NCBI GenBank assembly: GCA_963813725.1
Contig: CAWFAI010000013.1
Coordinates: 346,594 to 410,593 of the forward strand
Source: VGBV01 sp963813725
GTDB taxonomy: Bacteria; Actinomycetota; Thermoleophilia; Solirubrobacterales; 70-9
Direction: 5' to 3'
DNA length: 64,000 nucleotides
The translations under genes and the position numbers were made by a program. The notes below the pieces were generated by a model. It was not told the origin of the DNA. It made no database searches and saw only the letters and a program-made list of their open reading frames with translations. This document shows positions 26,603 to 35,464 of this stretch, piece by piece; within the stretch, counting starts at the first letter, position 1; every line of letters begins with the position of its first letter.

Positions 26603-27709
26603 ATGCCCGCGGTCACGCCCCTTCATCCCGGCCCGACGCGATTCGAGGGGGGGCTTGCCGAGGTCGGCCCGGGCGTCCACGCCTGGCTGCAGCCCAACGG
26701 ACTGCTCGGCGAGAGCAACGCGGGCCTCGTGGTCGGCAACGGCGCGTCGCTGCTGGTCGACACGCTGTGGGATCCGCGGCTCACGCGCCGCATGCTCGCC
26801 GCGATGGCGCCGTTGATCGAGTCGGCGCCGATCGAGACCCTGGTCAACACTCATTCCGACGGCGACCATTGGTGGGGAAACCAGGAGGTCGCCGGGGCGG
26901 AGATCATCGCCACGGAGGCCGCGAGGGCGGTGATGGAGGATGAGTCCCCCGCCGAGATGAAGCGCTTCGGGGCGCTGGCGCGTGCCCTGCGGCTGGCCGG
27001 CTCCATGCCGTTCCCCTATCCGCGGCGTGACGACGTTGTCGTGATCGCCGACTATGTCGGCGCAGCTCTTGAGCCCTTCGGCTTCGACGAGACGCGGCTT
27101 GTGCCGCCGACTCGCACGTTCTCTGGAGAGCTCGAGCTGAACGTCGGCGGCCGCATGGTTCGCCTGATCGAGGTCGGGCCCGCCCACACCCCGGGCGATC
27201 TGATCGTCTGGGTCCCGGACGCGAAGATCGCGATCGCGGCCGACATCCTGTTCATCGGGGTGACCCCGATCATGTGGACAGGGCCGCCTGCGCGCTGGGT
27301 CGCCGCGCTCGAGCGGCTGCTCGAGTTGGGCCCCGAACGGCTCGTTCCCGGACACGGTCCGGTCTGCGGCCCGGACGACGTGCGGCGCCTGATCGACTAC
27401 TGGCGCTGGCTCGATCAAGCGGCCGGGCCACGTCTCGATGCCGGAAGGACCCCGGCCGAGGTGGCACGCGAGCTCGTCCTCGGGGACGAGATCGCGGAGC
27501 GGGGCTTCGCGGACTGGCTCGCTCCCGAGCGGGCGCTGATCAGCGTGAGCACGATCGACGCCCACCGTCGCGGTGTCGCCAAGCCGCCCGGGCCGCGTCA
27601 GCTGATCGCCGCGTTCTTCCGCATGGCCCTGCTGGCAAGGGACGACCGGGCGCGGCGCGCCCGGGCCACGCGTCGCGAACGACAGTCCACCGAAACGGAG
27701 GCAATATGA
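26603..27709 (+). CDS. MBL-fold metallo-hydrolase
   Basis: 368 residues of metallo-beta-lactamase fold. The metal motif is LVNTHSDGDHWWGNQ (H-x-D-x-D-H in place of HxHxDH, a variant common in this subgroup); further ligands are EVGPAHTPGDLIVW and AADILFIG, with VPGHGPVCGPDDV near the C-terminus. Likely hydrolyses an ester or thioester-type substrate; none can be named. A C-terminal ~60-residue helical extension ends in an Arg-rich stretch. It overlaps the following SnoaL-like gene (ATGA), and the pair is probably an operon, suggesting joint action on one small molecule. Confidence 0.8.
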   Translation: MPAVTPLHPGPTRFEGGLAEVGPGVHAWLQPNGLLGESNAGLVVGNGASLLVDTLWDPRLTRRMLAAMAPLIESAPIETLVNTHSDGDHWWGNQEVAGAEIIATEAARAVMEDESPAEMKRFGALARALRLAGSMPFPYPRRDDVVVIADYVGAALEPFGFDETRLVPPTRTFSGELELNVGGRMVRLIEVGPAHTPGDLIVWVPDAKIAIAADILFIGVTPIMWTGPPARWVAALERLLELGPERLVPGHGPVCGPDDVRRLIDYWRWLDQAAGPRLDAGRTPAEVARELVLGDEIAERGFADWLAPERALISVSTIDAHRRGVAKPPGPRQLIAAFFRMALLARDDRARRARATRRERQSTETEAI

Positions 27710-28110
27710 GCGCGTCGAATGTGGAGCTACTCGCCCAGGGCTTCGCGGGCTGGGGCAAGGACAACCCCGCCAACATGAGGGACGTCCTGCACCCCGACAG
27801 CGAGCTCGTGGTCCCGGATTCGATCCCGTACGGAGGCACCTTCAGGGGAGTCGATGCGGTGATCGGCTGGTTCACGCGCGATCTGTGGCGGTGGTTCGAC
27901 GAGTTCAGCTCGACCCCGGAGGGCTTCATCGACGGTGGCGATCAGATCGTCGTCCCGGTCCACGTCCAGGCGCGAGCCAAGAACGGCAAGACCATGGACG
28001 TGCACAACGTGTGGATCTATGACTTCAGCGAGGGGAAGCTGGTTCGCGGCCGGGTCTACGCAGACACGGCGGTCTTGCGCGACACGGTCGAGGGCATCAC
28101 CCCGGCCTGA
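27706..28110 (+). CDS. SnoaL/NTF2-like protein
   Basis: 134-residue cone-shaped alpha+beta protein of the NTF2-like superfamily: an N-terminal helix VELLAQGFAGWGKDNPANM, LHPDSELVVPDSIPYGGTFRG, then a curved sheet GDQIVVPVHVQARAKNGKTM and WIYDFSEGKLVRGRVYADTA. Such proteins are polyketide-cyclase-, isomerase- or stress-adaptor-like; which applies here is unknown. The start overlaps the stop of the MBL hydrolase, with a GGAGG site at ~27697, so the two are coupled. Confidence 0.75.
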   Translation: MSASNVELLAQGFAGWGKDNPANMRDVLHPDSELVVPDSIPYGGTFRGVDAVIGWFTRDLWRWFDEFSSTPEGFIDGGDQIVVPVHVQARAKNGKTMDVHNVWIYDFSEGKLVRGRVYADTAVLRDTVEGITPA

Positions 28111-28158
28111 GCGGCGCGCCCGAACCAGCCTGGACTCGGATAACGGCAACGCCGGCGC

Positions 28159-28515
28159 CTAGAAGGGCGAGCCGGCGTAGAAGAAGAACCAGACCTCGAG
28201 GCCGATAACGCCCGCGGCGACGCAGGCCACGACCGCCTTCTCCGGAGCGCTGATCCCGTAGCGGCTCCTGATGTCCTGCACCCGGTCGCCGCGTTTGGCC
28301 CGGTGCCAAGGGGACGTCTGGCTCGCGATCACGGGGCGGCCGGTGAGACTGTCGTACTTGTGGCCCAGCCACATCAGCAGCCAGGCGAGCAGGCCGACCA
28401 GAACCGACATCACCACCAGGACGACGACGACGCCCCGCAGGCCGAGCACCCTTCCGCCCTGCGCCTGTGAGCCGAGCCAAAGGGCGACCAGGGGCGCGCC
28501 GGTCCAGGTGTTCAT
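28159..28515 (-). CDS. Small membrane protein with two or three TM helices (start probably further upstream)
   Basis: 118 residues from ATG 28515: TM helices around GVVVVLVVMSVLVGLLAWLLMWLG and KAVVACVAAGVIGLEVWFFFYAG, with a hydrophilic loop HKYDSLTGRPVIASQTSPWHR between. The same frame upstream reads RFLELKKLSLVSATAVAA, continuing a natural N-terminal TM segment into this ORF, so the true start probably lies near 28570-28600, perhaps hidden by a base error; no start codon is found there. Function unknown. It partly overlaps the 3' end of the primase-like gene. Confidence 0.55.
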   Translation of the reverse strand: MNTWTGAPLVALWLGSQAQGGRVLGLRGVVVVLVVMSVLVGLLAWLLMWLGHKYDSLTGRPVIASQTSPWHRAKRGDRVQDIRSRYGISAPEKAVVACVAAGVIGLEVWFFFYAGSPF

Positions 28516-28561
28516 CGCGGCGACCGCGGTGGCGCTGACCAGGCTCAGCTTCTTCAGCTCC

Positions 28562-29347
28562 AGGAAGCGCGGCCGGGGACTCCGCCGATGCGCCCCCGTC
28601 CGTCCGCCGGACGGTTGCTGCGGGCATCGCGGATTCGGGATCGGGCTCGGGTTCCACCGTCATTCCGGGCGCCAGGTCGAGCTCGAGGGCTTCGATCCCG
28701 CCGGGCACCACGGCCCCCAGCTCGCCGATCTGCTCGTGGGTCACGGCGCCGGTGTGCACGGCGACGGCGTTCTCCTGCCCCTCCTGGTGCGCCCGCAGCA
28801 CCGCGACGCAATCGCGCACGACCAGGGCGGTCTTCGATGCGGCTATCTGCTCCGCCGCTCGGTCGAGCCCGAACACCGCCTGCGAGCGCCGGTACAGCCC
28901 GGCCTCCGGCGAGACGACCCACAGTGCCCACGAGGGGCCGACGTGCGTGGCGAGGCCGGCGAAGCCCAGGGTCTGCCCCTCCGGCTCCCTGATCGGGAAC
29001 ATCACCCTGGAGCGGAAGTGCGCGTGGACGCGTCCCCGGGGCGACAGGCGCCCGAGGCCGGAGGCGATGATCTCCTCGTCAGAGTAGTCGAGCTCCCGGA
29101 GCCGATCCATCATCTCGTGCGCGCCGACCGGCGCGTACCCGACGCCGAACGCGCGGATCGTCCCCTCCTCGACGCCGTGCTTGGCGAGCGCGTCGCGGGC
29201 GGTCTCGCCGCTCGGCGATTCCCAGAGAAATGACCCGAAGAACTCGTCGGCGTCGGCCAGCAGCGCCCCGAGGCGAGCGTCCGCGACCCCGCTTCCCTGC
29301 GTTTCCTGCGCGGTGATGATCTCCGGATCCTTCCAGACTGCCCGCAA
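28562..29347 (-). CDS. DnaG-like Toprim protein lacking zinc finger and catalytic Glu
   Basis: The sequence aligns by eye with the middle of bacterial primase DnaG: ADEFFGSFLWESPSGETARDALAKHGVEE, TIRAFGVGYAPVG, HFRSRVMFPIREPEGQTLGF, YRRSQAVFGLDRAAEQI and ALVVRDCVAVLRAHQEGQEN. No CHC2 zinc domain precedes it and no helicase-binding domain follows. In the Toprim motif VEGYxDV the catalytic Glu is replaced (VRDCVAV). The frame stays open to 28097 but its tail has no homology-like pattern, so the real 3' end is unclear. TTG 29347 is the only usable start, 4 bp from the start of the divergent gene. Probably a non-catalytic paralogue. Confidence 0.65.
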
Positions 29348-29351
29348 GGGA

Positions 29352-31037
29352 ATGCGGCAGACTGGCCGCCTGATCGCGCCCCTCGAGCACAGAGGCCGCC
29401 GCCGCCGGCTCCCGCCCGTCGCGCTGGTCTGCGCCGTCGCCCTGTCCGCGTGCGCGATCGCGCCCGCCGCCGCGGCTGCGGCGCCCGATCCGGCCGACCA
29501 GCCGCCCTTCGGCGGCGAGACCGTGCCGCCGCTGGTGAAGCAGCGCGGCCCCGAGCCGCCGCCGGAGTTCGAGTTGAGCGCCGATCGCGTGCTCGAGATC
29601 GCCGGGCCCGGTGGCGGGCAGGCCACGGTCGCCACCCGGGGCGAGGATCTGTGGGAGGTCCGGTTCCGCGACGGGGACGGCGACGTCGTGCGACTGGTGA
29701 TCGTGGACGACGCGACCGCTGAGGTCGTGGACGATTTCACCGGGGAGCAGATCGAGACCGAGCTGGCGCGTGGCTATGAGGGAGCGGTCGCGGGCAAGGC
29801 CAACTCATGGTGGATCTGGCTGCCGCTCTGCCTGCTGTTCCTGGCCCCCTTCTTGGATCCACGGCGTCCGTTCCGGCTGCTGCACCTTGATCTGCTGGTG
29901 CTGCTCGGGCTGAGCGCCTCGCTCTACTTCTTCAACCGGGCCGAGATCGAGGCGTCGGTGCTGCTGGTCTATCCGGTGCTGGCCTATGTCTTCGCCCGCA
30001 TGATCGGGGTGGGCTTCGGGCGCTGGGGCGCGGAGGGCGACGGCCCGCTGCTGCCCTGGGCCCGCCGCAGCTGGCTCATCGCCGGCGTCGCCGCGCTCGC
30101 GGTCTTCCACGTCGGCTACCAGGCGACCGAGGGCAAGGTGATCGACGTCGGCGTCGCCTCGGTGATCGGCGCCGACCGCCTCACCGACGGCGACGACATC
30201 TACGGCGAGGACTTCGGCTCGGAGCTGCCCGAGAGCGGGGACGTGCGCGGGGACGTCTACGGGCCCGTCAACTACGAGGCCTACGTGCCCTTCGAGCTGG
30301 CCCTGCCCTGGGAGGACGAGTGGGACGAGGTTCCGGCCGCGCAGGCCGCCGCCGTGGCGTTCACGCTGCTGACCGCCCTGGCGCTGTTCGCCCTGGGGCG
30401 AGGCCTGCGCGAGGGAGAGGAGGGGACGACGCTGGGCATCGCCCTCGCCTTCGCCTGGCTCGCCTACCCGTTCACGCTCTACACGGCCGCGTCCAGCTTC
30501 AACGACTCGCTGGTGGCGCTGCTGGTCGTCTGCTCGCTGCTGGTCGTGGCCTCGGCTCCCGCGCGCGGGGCGCTGGCGGCGCTTGCCGGGCTGACGAAGT
30601 TCGGCCCGTTGGCGCTGGCGCCCCTGCTGGCGGCCGGCACCGGCGACCGCAGGCCGCGAAGCCTGGCCTTGTACACCGCGGCCTTCGTCGCGGTCGCCGC
30701 CGCGGTCACCCTGCCGCTGCTGCCCGACGGCGGCCTCGGTGAGCTCTATGACCGCTCGCTCGGCTACCAGGCCTCGCGCGGCTCGCCCTTCAGCATCTGG
30801 GGGCAGGCGCCGTCGCTGGAGTTCCTGCAGACGGCCTCGAAGGTGCTCGCCGTCGTGCTCGCGGTGGCCCTCTTCTTCGTGCCGCGCACACGCACGGTGG
30901 CCCAGCTCGCCGCGCTGGCAGCGGCGACGCTGATCGCGGTGCAGGTGACCGCAAGCCACTGGTTCTATCCCTACGCGGTCTGGTTCGCGCCGCTGGCGCT
31001 GGCCGCGCTGTTCGCGGCCCAGCGCCCCTCGCGCTAG
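29352..31037 (+). CDS. GT87-like polytopic membrane protein with N-terminal exported domain
   Basis: 561 residues. A signal-like start with a lipobox-like VALSACAIAP is followed by a ~90-residue exported domain (VLEIAGPGGGQATVATRGEDLWEVR, PepSY-like strands), then ~10 TM helices. After the TM region starts, an acidic outer loop DRLTDGDDIYGEDFG and YGPVNYEAYVPFELALPW resembles the Asp motif of GT87 (polyprenol-phosphate-dependent mannosyl/hexosyltransferases). I infer transfer of a sugar from a lipid carrier outside the membrane. It ends 4 nt into the convergent ferritin gene. ATG 29352 lies back-to-back with the primase-like gene. Confidence 0.65.
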   Translation: MRQTGRLIAPLEHRGRRRRLPPVALVCAVALSACAIAPAAAAAAPDPADQPPFGGETVPPLVKQRGPEPPPEFELSADRVLEIAGPGGGQATVATRGEDLWEVRFRDGDGDVVRLVIVDDATAEVVDDFTGEQIETELARGYEGAVAGKANSWWIWLPLCLLFLAPFLDPRRPFRLLHLDLLVLLGLSASLYFFNRAEIEASVLLVYPVLAYVFARMIGVGFGRWGAEGDGPLLPWARRSWLIAGVAALAVFHVGYQATEGKVIDVGVASVIGADRLTDGDDIYGEDFGSELPESGDVRGDVYGPVNYEAYVPFELALPWEDEWDEVPAAQAAAVAFTLLTALALFALGRGLREGEEGTTLGIALAFAWLAYPFTLYTAASSFNDSLVALLVVCSLLVVASAPARGALAALAGLTKFGPLALAPLLAAGTGDRRPRSLALYTAAFVAVAAAVTLPLLPDGGLGELYDRSLGYQASRGSPFSIWGQAPSLEFLQTASKVLAVVLAVALFFVPRTRTVAQLAALAAATLIAVQVTASHWFYPYAVWFAPLALAALFAAQRPSR

Positions 31038-31567
31038 AGCGCGCCGCCGGCGGCGGGCGGGGCGATGGGGTCGTCGCCCTCGTCGCCGATCTGCTCGCGC
31101 GCCAGGAACTCCTCGATCAGCAGCGGGGTGCTCTTGGAGCGCTCGACCACGTTCAGCAGGTCGGTCATCGAGGAGACCTCCTCGACCTGCTCCTTCACGA
31201 ACCAGGTCAGGAACTGCTCGCCCTCGAAGTTGTCGTCGTCGCGCGCCAGCTTGAACAGCGCCTTGATCTCCTCGGTCACGCGCTTCTCCTGGTCGAGCGC
31301 CATCTTCACCGGCCCGACCACGTCGTCGTAGGTGGTCTGCTGGGACTTGATGTCCGGGATCCGGACCTCCTCGCCCGCGTCGAGCAGGTACTGGACCATG
31401 ATCATCGCGTGGTTGCGCTCCTCGACCGCCTGGCGGTAGAAGAACGCGGCCAGGCGGGGAAGCGTCTCGGAGTCGTAGTAGACGGCGGCGCCGATGTACT
31501 GCTGGGAGGCCGCGAACTCGTTCGAGATCTGCTCGTTGATCGCGTCGGCGAAGCTCTTCTCGGCCAT
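31034..31567 (-). CDS. ftn: Ferritin
   Basis: 177-residue non-haem ferritin storing iron in a 24-mer shell. Ferroxidase ligands: Glu in QISNEFAASQQYIG, Glu-His in VEERNHAMIM, and Glu/Gln in FVKEQVEEVSSM; the four-helix pattern is complete. The C-terminal ~18 residues (GDEGDDPIAPPAAGG) are a flexible tail absent from E. coli FtnA. No haem-binding Met of bacterioferritin is seen. Its own stop overlaps the convergent membrane-protein gene by 4 nt. Iron regulation cannot be read: no Fur/IdeR box was recognised in the upstream 70 nt. Confidence 0.93.
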   Translation of the reverse strand: MAEKSFADAINEQISNEFAASQQYIGAAVYYDSETLPRLAAFFYRQAVEERNHAMIMVQYLLDAGEEVRIPDIKSQQTTYDDVVGPVKMALDQEKRVTEEIKALFKLARDDDNFEGEQFLTWFVKEQVEEVSSMTDLLNVVERSKSTPLLIEEFLAREQIGDEGDDPIAPPAAGGAL

Positions 31568-31641
31568 GGCCGCACCCTACCCGGCCCGGCGCAAGAGTGC
31601 GTTTTCGGCTTCCCTAAGCCGTTTGGGCCCCCTAATCGCTC

Positions 31642-31673
31642 GGCGGCCCCGGACGCGAAGCGGAGGAGCCGCC
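31642..31673 (+). repeat. Dispersed hairpin repeat, copy 3
   Basis: Arm GGCGGC (31642-31647), exact core CCCGGACGCGAAGCGGAGGA (31648-31667), arm GCCGCC (31668-31673). The arms are swapped relative to the copies at 24.6 kb but still perfectly complementary. It begins one nucleotide past the stop of the enolase-superfamily gene (minus strand), where it could act as a 3'-end structure. Confidence 0.75.
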
Positions 31674-31674
31674 G

Positions 31675-32751
31675 TTATGGGATCCAGCGGAAGCCGGTCG
31701 GCGTCGGCGCAGGCTGCAGGGGGCTCGAGGGCTGCCCCGGCTCGGTGCCGTGGGTGTTGTAGCCCGACGGCGCCACGTCATTGGGGGTGTCCGGGTGAAA
31801 GACCGAGGCCAGGTACTGGATGTGCCCGCGGCCCGGTCCCAGCTCCCACTGGCCCCCGCCGTAGGCGCCGATGCCCTGGGTGTCGCAGTGGTCGTAGGCG
31901 GCGAACAGCTCGCTGAGGGGCCCGAAGCGGGAGGGCTTGATGTTGACCATCTTCGGCGCCCAGGGCTGGCCCTCGATGTCGGCGACGGAATGGATCGGCG
32001 CGTCCCAGGTGACCCGGTCGGCGACGGGATCGAGGATCGGCCTCGTCTGGTCGTTCACGTCGGGGTCCTCGAGCCAGGCCTCGGGAAAGGCGTCGATCAG
32101 CTTCGAGTAGAGCTCGGGGTCGGTGTCCACGTCGACCGGGGTCCCCTTGTACTGGCCCTTCAGGTCCAGCGAGTCCACAGCCCCCGTTTCGACGAGCTGG
32201 GCGATCAGCTCGTCGTCCCAGTCGTTGGTCGGGTCGAGCTTGAAGCGCAGGGTGGGGTAGATCGCAAGCCGCTCCCTGACCGGGTCGATGGACGAGGGCT
32301 CGGGCTCCTCGCCCTCGCGGGCGATCGGCGACAGCCGCATCGAGACCACGAACTCGACCGGCCTCGGCTCGCGGCCGAGGCGCTCGTGCAGCGAGGTGCC
32401 GGCCTGGCGCAGCGCCAGGTCCAGCGCCGCGCTCTCGAAGGCCCAGCGGCGGTAGTTGCGCGAGACGTCGCGCTCGGGCGGCGAGGGGAACAGGTCGAGA
32501 CCGTCGAGCAGCTTCGAGAAGGAGTCGATCGTGTGCTCACCCGCCAGCTCGTGCACCGGCCCCGCGTCCTGGAGGCCGACGTGGTCGAGCGCGTCGTAGA
32601 CGACGTCCTCGCCGACCCCCTCCTCGCCGTCCCCCTTGAGGTGGACGACCGTGCTCAGCCGGGTGAAGCCCGGGGCCTCATGCTCGAGTCCCTCGAGCTC
32701 GTAGGAGTCGATCCGAAGCGGCAGGTCGGCGATCTGCTCGTAGCTGCTCAT
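31675..32751 (-). CDS. Enolase-superfamily (muconate-lactonising/dipeptide-epimerase-like) protein
   Basis: 358 residues. TIM-barrel half with metal/catalytic strands LRFKLDPTNDWDDE, VDSLDLKGQYKGTPVD, EAWLEDPDVNDQTRP (Glu-Asp ligand region), RVTWDAPIHSV and MVNIKPSRFGPLSEL; the N-terminal capping domain includes YRRWAFESAALDLALRQAG. The arrangement fits the mandelate-racemase/muconate-lactonising branch, but the KxK and terminal ligand signatures are not textbook, so function is open. ATG 32751 (MSSYEQIADLPLRID) was preferred to longer upstream starts. Divergent from the flavodoxin-like gene. Confidence 0.7.
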   Translation of the reverse strand: MSSYEQIADLPLRIDSYELEGLEHEAPGFTRLSTVVHLKGDGEEGVGEDVVYDALDHVGLQDAGPVHELAGEHTIDSFSKLLDGLDLFPSPPERDVSRNYRRWAFESAALDLALRQAGTSLHERLGREPRPVEFVVSMRLSPIAREGEEPEPSSIDPVRERLAIYPTLRFKLDPTNDWDDELIAQLVETGAVDSLDLKGQYKGTPVDVDTDPELYSKLIDAFPEAWLEDPDVNDQTRPILDPVADRVTWDAPIHSVADIEGQPWAPKMVNIKPSRFGPLSELFAAYDHCDTQGIGAYGGGQWELGPGRGHIQYLASVFHPDTPNDVAPSGYNTHGTEPGQPSSPLQPAPTPTGFRWIP

Positions 32752-32853
32752 CGGGCCGCTGAATCTAGCGGGCACGGCGTCGCCTCCGGTCTTTGCAGGC
32801 GCTTTAGGGGCGGCGATAGGGTCCCGGCGTCGTCCCAACCGGAGGGAGAGCGA

Positions 32854-33537
32854 ATGGCCGAGTCACTGAGCGCGGACGCCGGCGAGGGCCTCAAGGCCCT
32901 GGGCGTCAACTGCACGCTGAAGAAGTCGCCGGAGACCTCGCACACCGAGGCGCTGATGAACCGGGTCCTCGGGATCCTCTCCGAGCACGGCGTCGAGACC
33001 GAGATCCTGCGCCCAGTCGACTACGACGTCAGGTTCGGCGTCACCTCCGACGAGGGCGACGGCGACGAGTGGCCGCAGATCCTCGAGAAGATCATGGGAG
33101 CCGACATCCTGCTGATGGGCATGTCGATCTGGTTCGGCGTCCGCTCCTCGGTGATGCAGATGGTGATCGAGCGCCTCGACGGGACCTACAACGAGACCAA
33201 CGACGTCGGGCAGTACCCGCTCTACAACAAGGTCGCCGGCGTGGTCGTGACCGGCAACGAGGACGGTGCGCACGCGAGCGCCGAGACGACCCTGTTCAAC
33301 ATGACCCACCTGGGCTGCGTGGTGCCGCCCAACGCCGACACCTACTGGGTCGGCGACGCGGGCCCGGGGCCCTCATACCTCGACGCGGGCGGCCCCGATC
33401 ACCCCTACACGCAGCGGACCAGCTCGTGGTGCGCCCACAACCTGCTCCACATGGCGCGGATCATGCGCGAGAACCCGATCCCGCCGATCGGCAACACCCT
33501 CGAGGACCACGGCGGCGACGCGGTCCACGGAGGCTGA
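32854..33537 (+). CDS. Flavodoxin-fold NAD(P)H-dependent reductase
   Basis: 227 residues. The N-terminal flavodoxin-like strand is LGVNCTLKKSPETSHTEALMNRVL, with SPETSHTEAL as the FMN phosphate loop; ADILLMGMSIWFGVRSSVMQMVIERLDG follows, then AGVVVTGNEDGAHASAETTLFNM (isoalloxazine-side loop) and a C-terminal helix WCAHNLLHMARIMREN. Typical of NADPH-dependent FMN reductase/WrbA-like quinone reductases. ATG 32854 has GGAGGG 8 nt upstream. The partner or substrate is unknown. Confidence 0.82.
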   Translation: MAESLSADAGEGLKALGVNCTLKKSPETSHTEALMNRVLGILSEHGVETEILRPVDYDVRFGVTSDEGDGDEWPQILEKIMGADILLMGMSIWFGVRSSVMQMVIERLDGTYNETNDVGQYPLYNKVAGVVVTGNEDGAHASAETTLFNMTHLGCVVPPNADTYWVGDAGPGPSYLDAGGPDHPYTQRTSSWCAHNLLHMARIMRENPIPPIGNTLEDHGGDAVHGG

Positions 33538-33563
33538 CCAGCAGGCGAGGCCGGGATCGATCG

Positions 33564-34133
33564 CTACCTGGCGCGCTGGTAGATCTGGACGACCACGCCC
33601 TCGCCGACGGTGCGCGACTCGGTCAGCTCCATGTCCTTCTTGTCGCTGTAGTCGCCGAAGAGCTTGTCTCCGGTGCCCAGCACGACGGGAAAGACCATCA
33701 GCCGGATCTCGTCCACCAGGTCGGCCTCGAGCATGGCTTGCACCAGCGTGCGGCTGCCCGGGGTCTGGATCGTGCCGTCGAACTCCTGCTTCAGCTTGGT
33801 GATCTCTCCGATGACGTCGCCGTCCCCGTCGATCACCGTGGTGTTGTTCCACTCGGGGTCCTTGATGGTCGAGGAGACGAGGTACTTGGGCATGGAGTTG
33901 AACTTGTCGGCGAACTCACCCTCCCGGTCCGGCCAGGCGCCGGCGAAGCTCTCGTAGGTGACCCGCCCGATCAGCAACGCGTCTGACTCCCGAGTTTCCT
34001 GGAGCTTGAAGTCGTTGCCGTCGTCTCCGCGGTCGATCTCGAAGCTCCAGCCCGGGTATTTGAAGTCCTCGCCTCCCGGCGCCTGCATGACGCCGTCGAG
34101 CGACACGAACTCGGTGACGAAGATCCTTCCCAT
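33564..34133 (-). CDS. Dihydrofolate-reductase-fold (RibD C-terminal-like) protein
   Basis: 189 residues: MGRIFVTEFVSLDGVMQAPGG, SDALLIGRVTYESFAGAWP, KYLVSSTIKDPEWNNTTVI, EFDGTIQTPGSRTLVQAML, VDEIRLMVFPVVLGTGDKLFG. This is the stand-alone RibD_C/DHFR-like family common in actinobacteria, an NADPH-dependent reductase of unknown substrate. ATG 34133 has AGGAGG 8 nt upstream. It converges with the flavodoxin-like gene; both are small redox proteins but are not an operon. Confidence 0.85.
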   Translation of the reverse strand: MGRIFVTEFVSLDGVMQAPGGEDFKYPGWSFEIDRGDDGNDFKLQETRESDALLIGRVTYESFAGAWPDREGEFADKFNSMPKYLVSSTIKDPEWNNTTVIDGDGDVIGEITKLKQEFDGTIQTPGSRTLVQAMLEADLVDEIRLMVFPVVLGTGDKLFGDYSDKKDMELTESRTVGEGVVVQIYQRAR

Positions 34134-34212
34134 CGGTCCTCCTGTCGGGCTGTTCGGTGTCTCTGCAGGGTAGTGCCGTGGCAGAGCCCAACTGCCCCGA
34201 GAAGGGAGATGA

Positions 34213-35371
34213 TCAGCCGCTGATCTTCGCCTTCGTGGCCGACGGGCCGCAGCGAGCCGATCTCGGGCTGCTTGAACAGCAGCCGCATCGAGTCGGGCGA
34301 GGCGAAGAAGAAGAAGGCGCCCGCTCCGCGCTTCAGGGCGGCGCGCGCGCAGTTGGCGGCGGTCTTGGCCGACGTCTTCGTGATCGCCATCGAGGAGTTG
34401 GGGTCGGGCGTGTTGCTGAACGAGATCTGCAGCGAGAGGTTGTTCGCGTCCGGGCGCGCCTTCTTCTTGAGCTTGCGCCGGATCGTGACCTTGCGCTTCT
34501 TGCCCTTGCGCTTGACCGTCTTGCGGATGAACTTGTAGCGGTACTGGTCGAGCAGCGACGAGGTGCGGGCGAGGAAGCCGCTGGCGCCGCCGTTGGCGCA
34601 GTTGTCCTGGGTCTGGATGCTGAGCGGCCCGAGGTGACGGCCGCCGAGCCGGCGGTTCTTCTTGTCCAGGTCCTGGGCGATCTGCCCGTAGTTCCAGCCC
34701 GAGTTGTCGATCGGCACCAGGCCGCTGCGCTTGCCCGCCCCTGAGGAAGTCTTGGTCAGCGTCCCCGCCAGCCTGCCGTCCCAGGACTTGATGCGCTTGA
34801 AGGCGACCTTGAACTTGTAGTTCCAGGGGGGCCGGCCGGGGTCGGTGGAGCGGCCCTGCGTCCAGTCGTCGGGCTCGAAGTCGCTCATCAGCGCGTAGAC
34901 CGAGGGGTGGTCGAGCAGGGTGTAGGCGTAGCCGGCCACGGCAGAGTTCAGACCCAGGCCGTTGAGAGCGATGATCCGGTTGCAGGGGAAGGCGTCCCGC
35001 AGGTTGGTCGCGAGCTGCGCCGCCAGCGCCGGGTCGGAGTCCTCGTGGCGGGTGTTGATCACGAAGATGTCCTGCCGGCGGACGTGGCCGCCGAGCCCTC
35101 CGGCGGCCGAGTTGAAGTTGACCCAGGTATCGACGTTCACCTGCTGGTTGATGCGGATCAGCATCGTGAACCGGTTGGGGGCTGACCCCTTGGGGCTGAG
35201 CCCGGCAGGGAGGGCGCCGCAGTTGCTGTCGGCCTTGATGCCGCCGTTCGGGGCGGCGGCCGCCTCGCCCGAGGCGAGCAGGCCGCACAGCAGCGCCAGC
35301 ACCGCCGCGACGGCGCCGAGCGAAGCGAGGGCTGGACGCCCCCGCGCGGGTGTGTTCGATGCTCCTGCCAT
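34213..35371 (-). CDS. Secreted protein of unknown function (3' frameshift near 34250)
   Basis: ~385 residues. A signal peptide (LASLGAVAAVLALLCGLLASGEAAAA) is followed by a cysteine-containing domain: GALPAGLSPKG, RFTMLIRINQQVNVDTWVNFN, DIFVINTRHEDSDPALAAQL, RIIALNGLGLNSAVAGYAYTL. Then comes a strongly basic segment KFIRKTVKRKGKKRKVTIRR. The stop is missing in the main frame; one frame over it reads ATKAKISG and TGA at 34213-34215, so I place the end there and infer a single-base error. I do not recognise a family; the DxxxxxxRHED and GLNS blocks could be catalytic. Confidence 0.55.
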
Positions 35372-35464
35372 GGCTGGGCGGGGCAACGGACGCTAGCCCC
35401 GTCCCTACCCCGAACACGGCAGGACGCTTGCAGTCGCGCCCCGGCTCCGGGGACCCCCCGCCGG

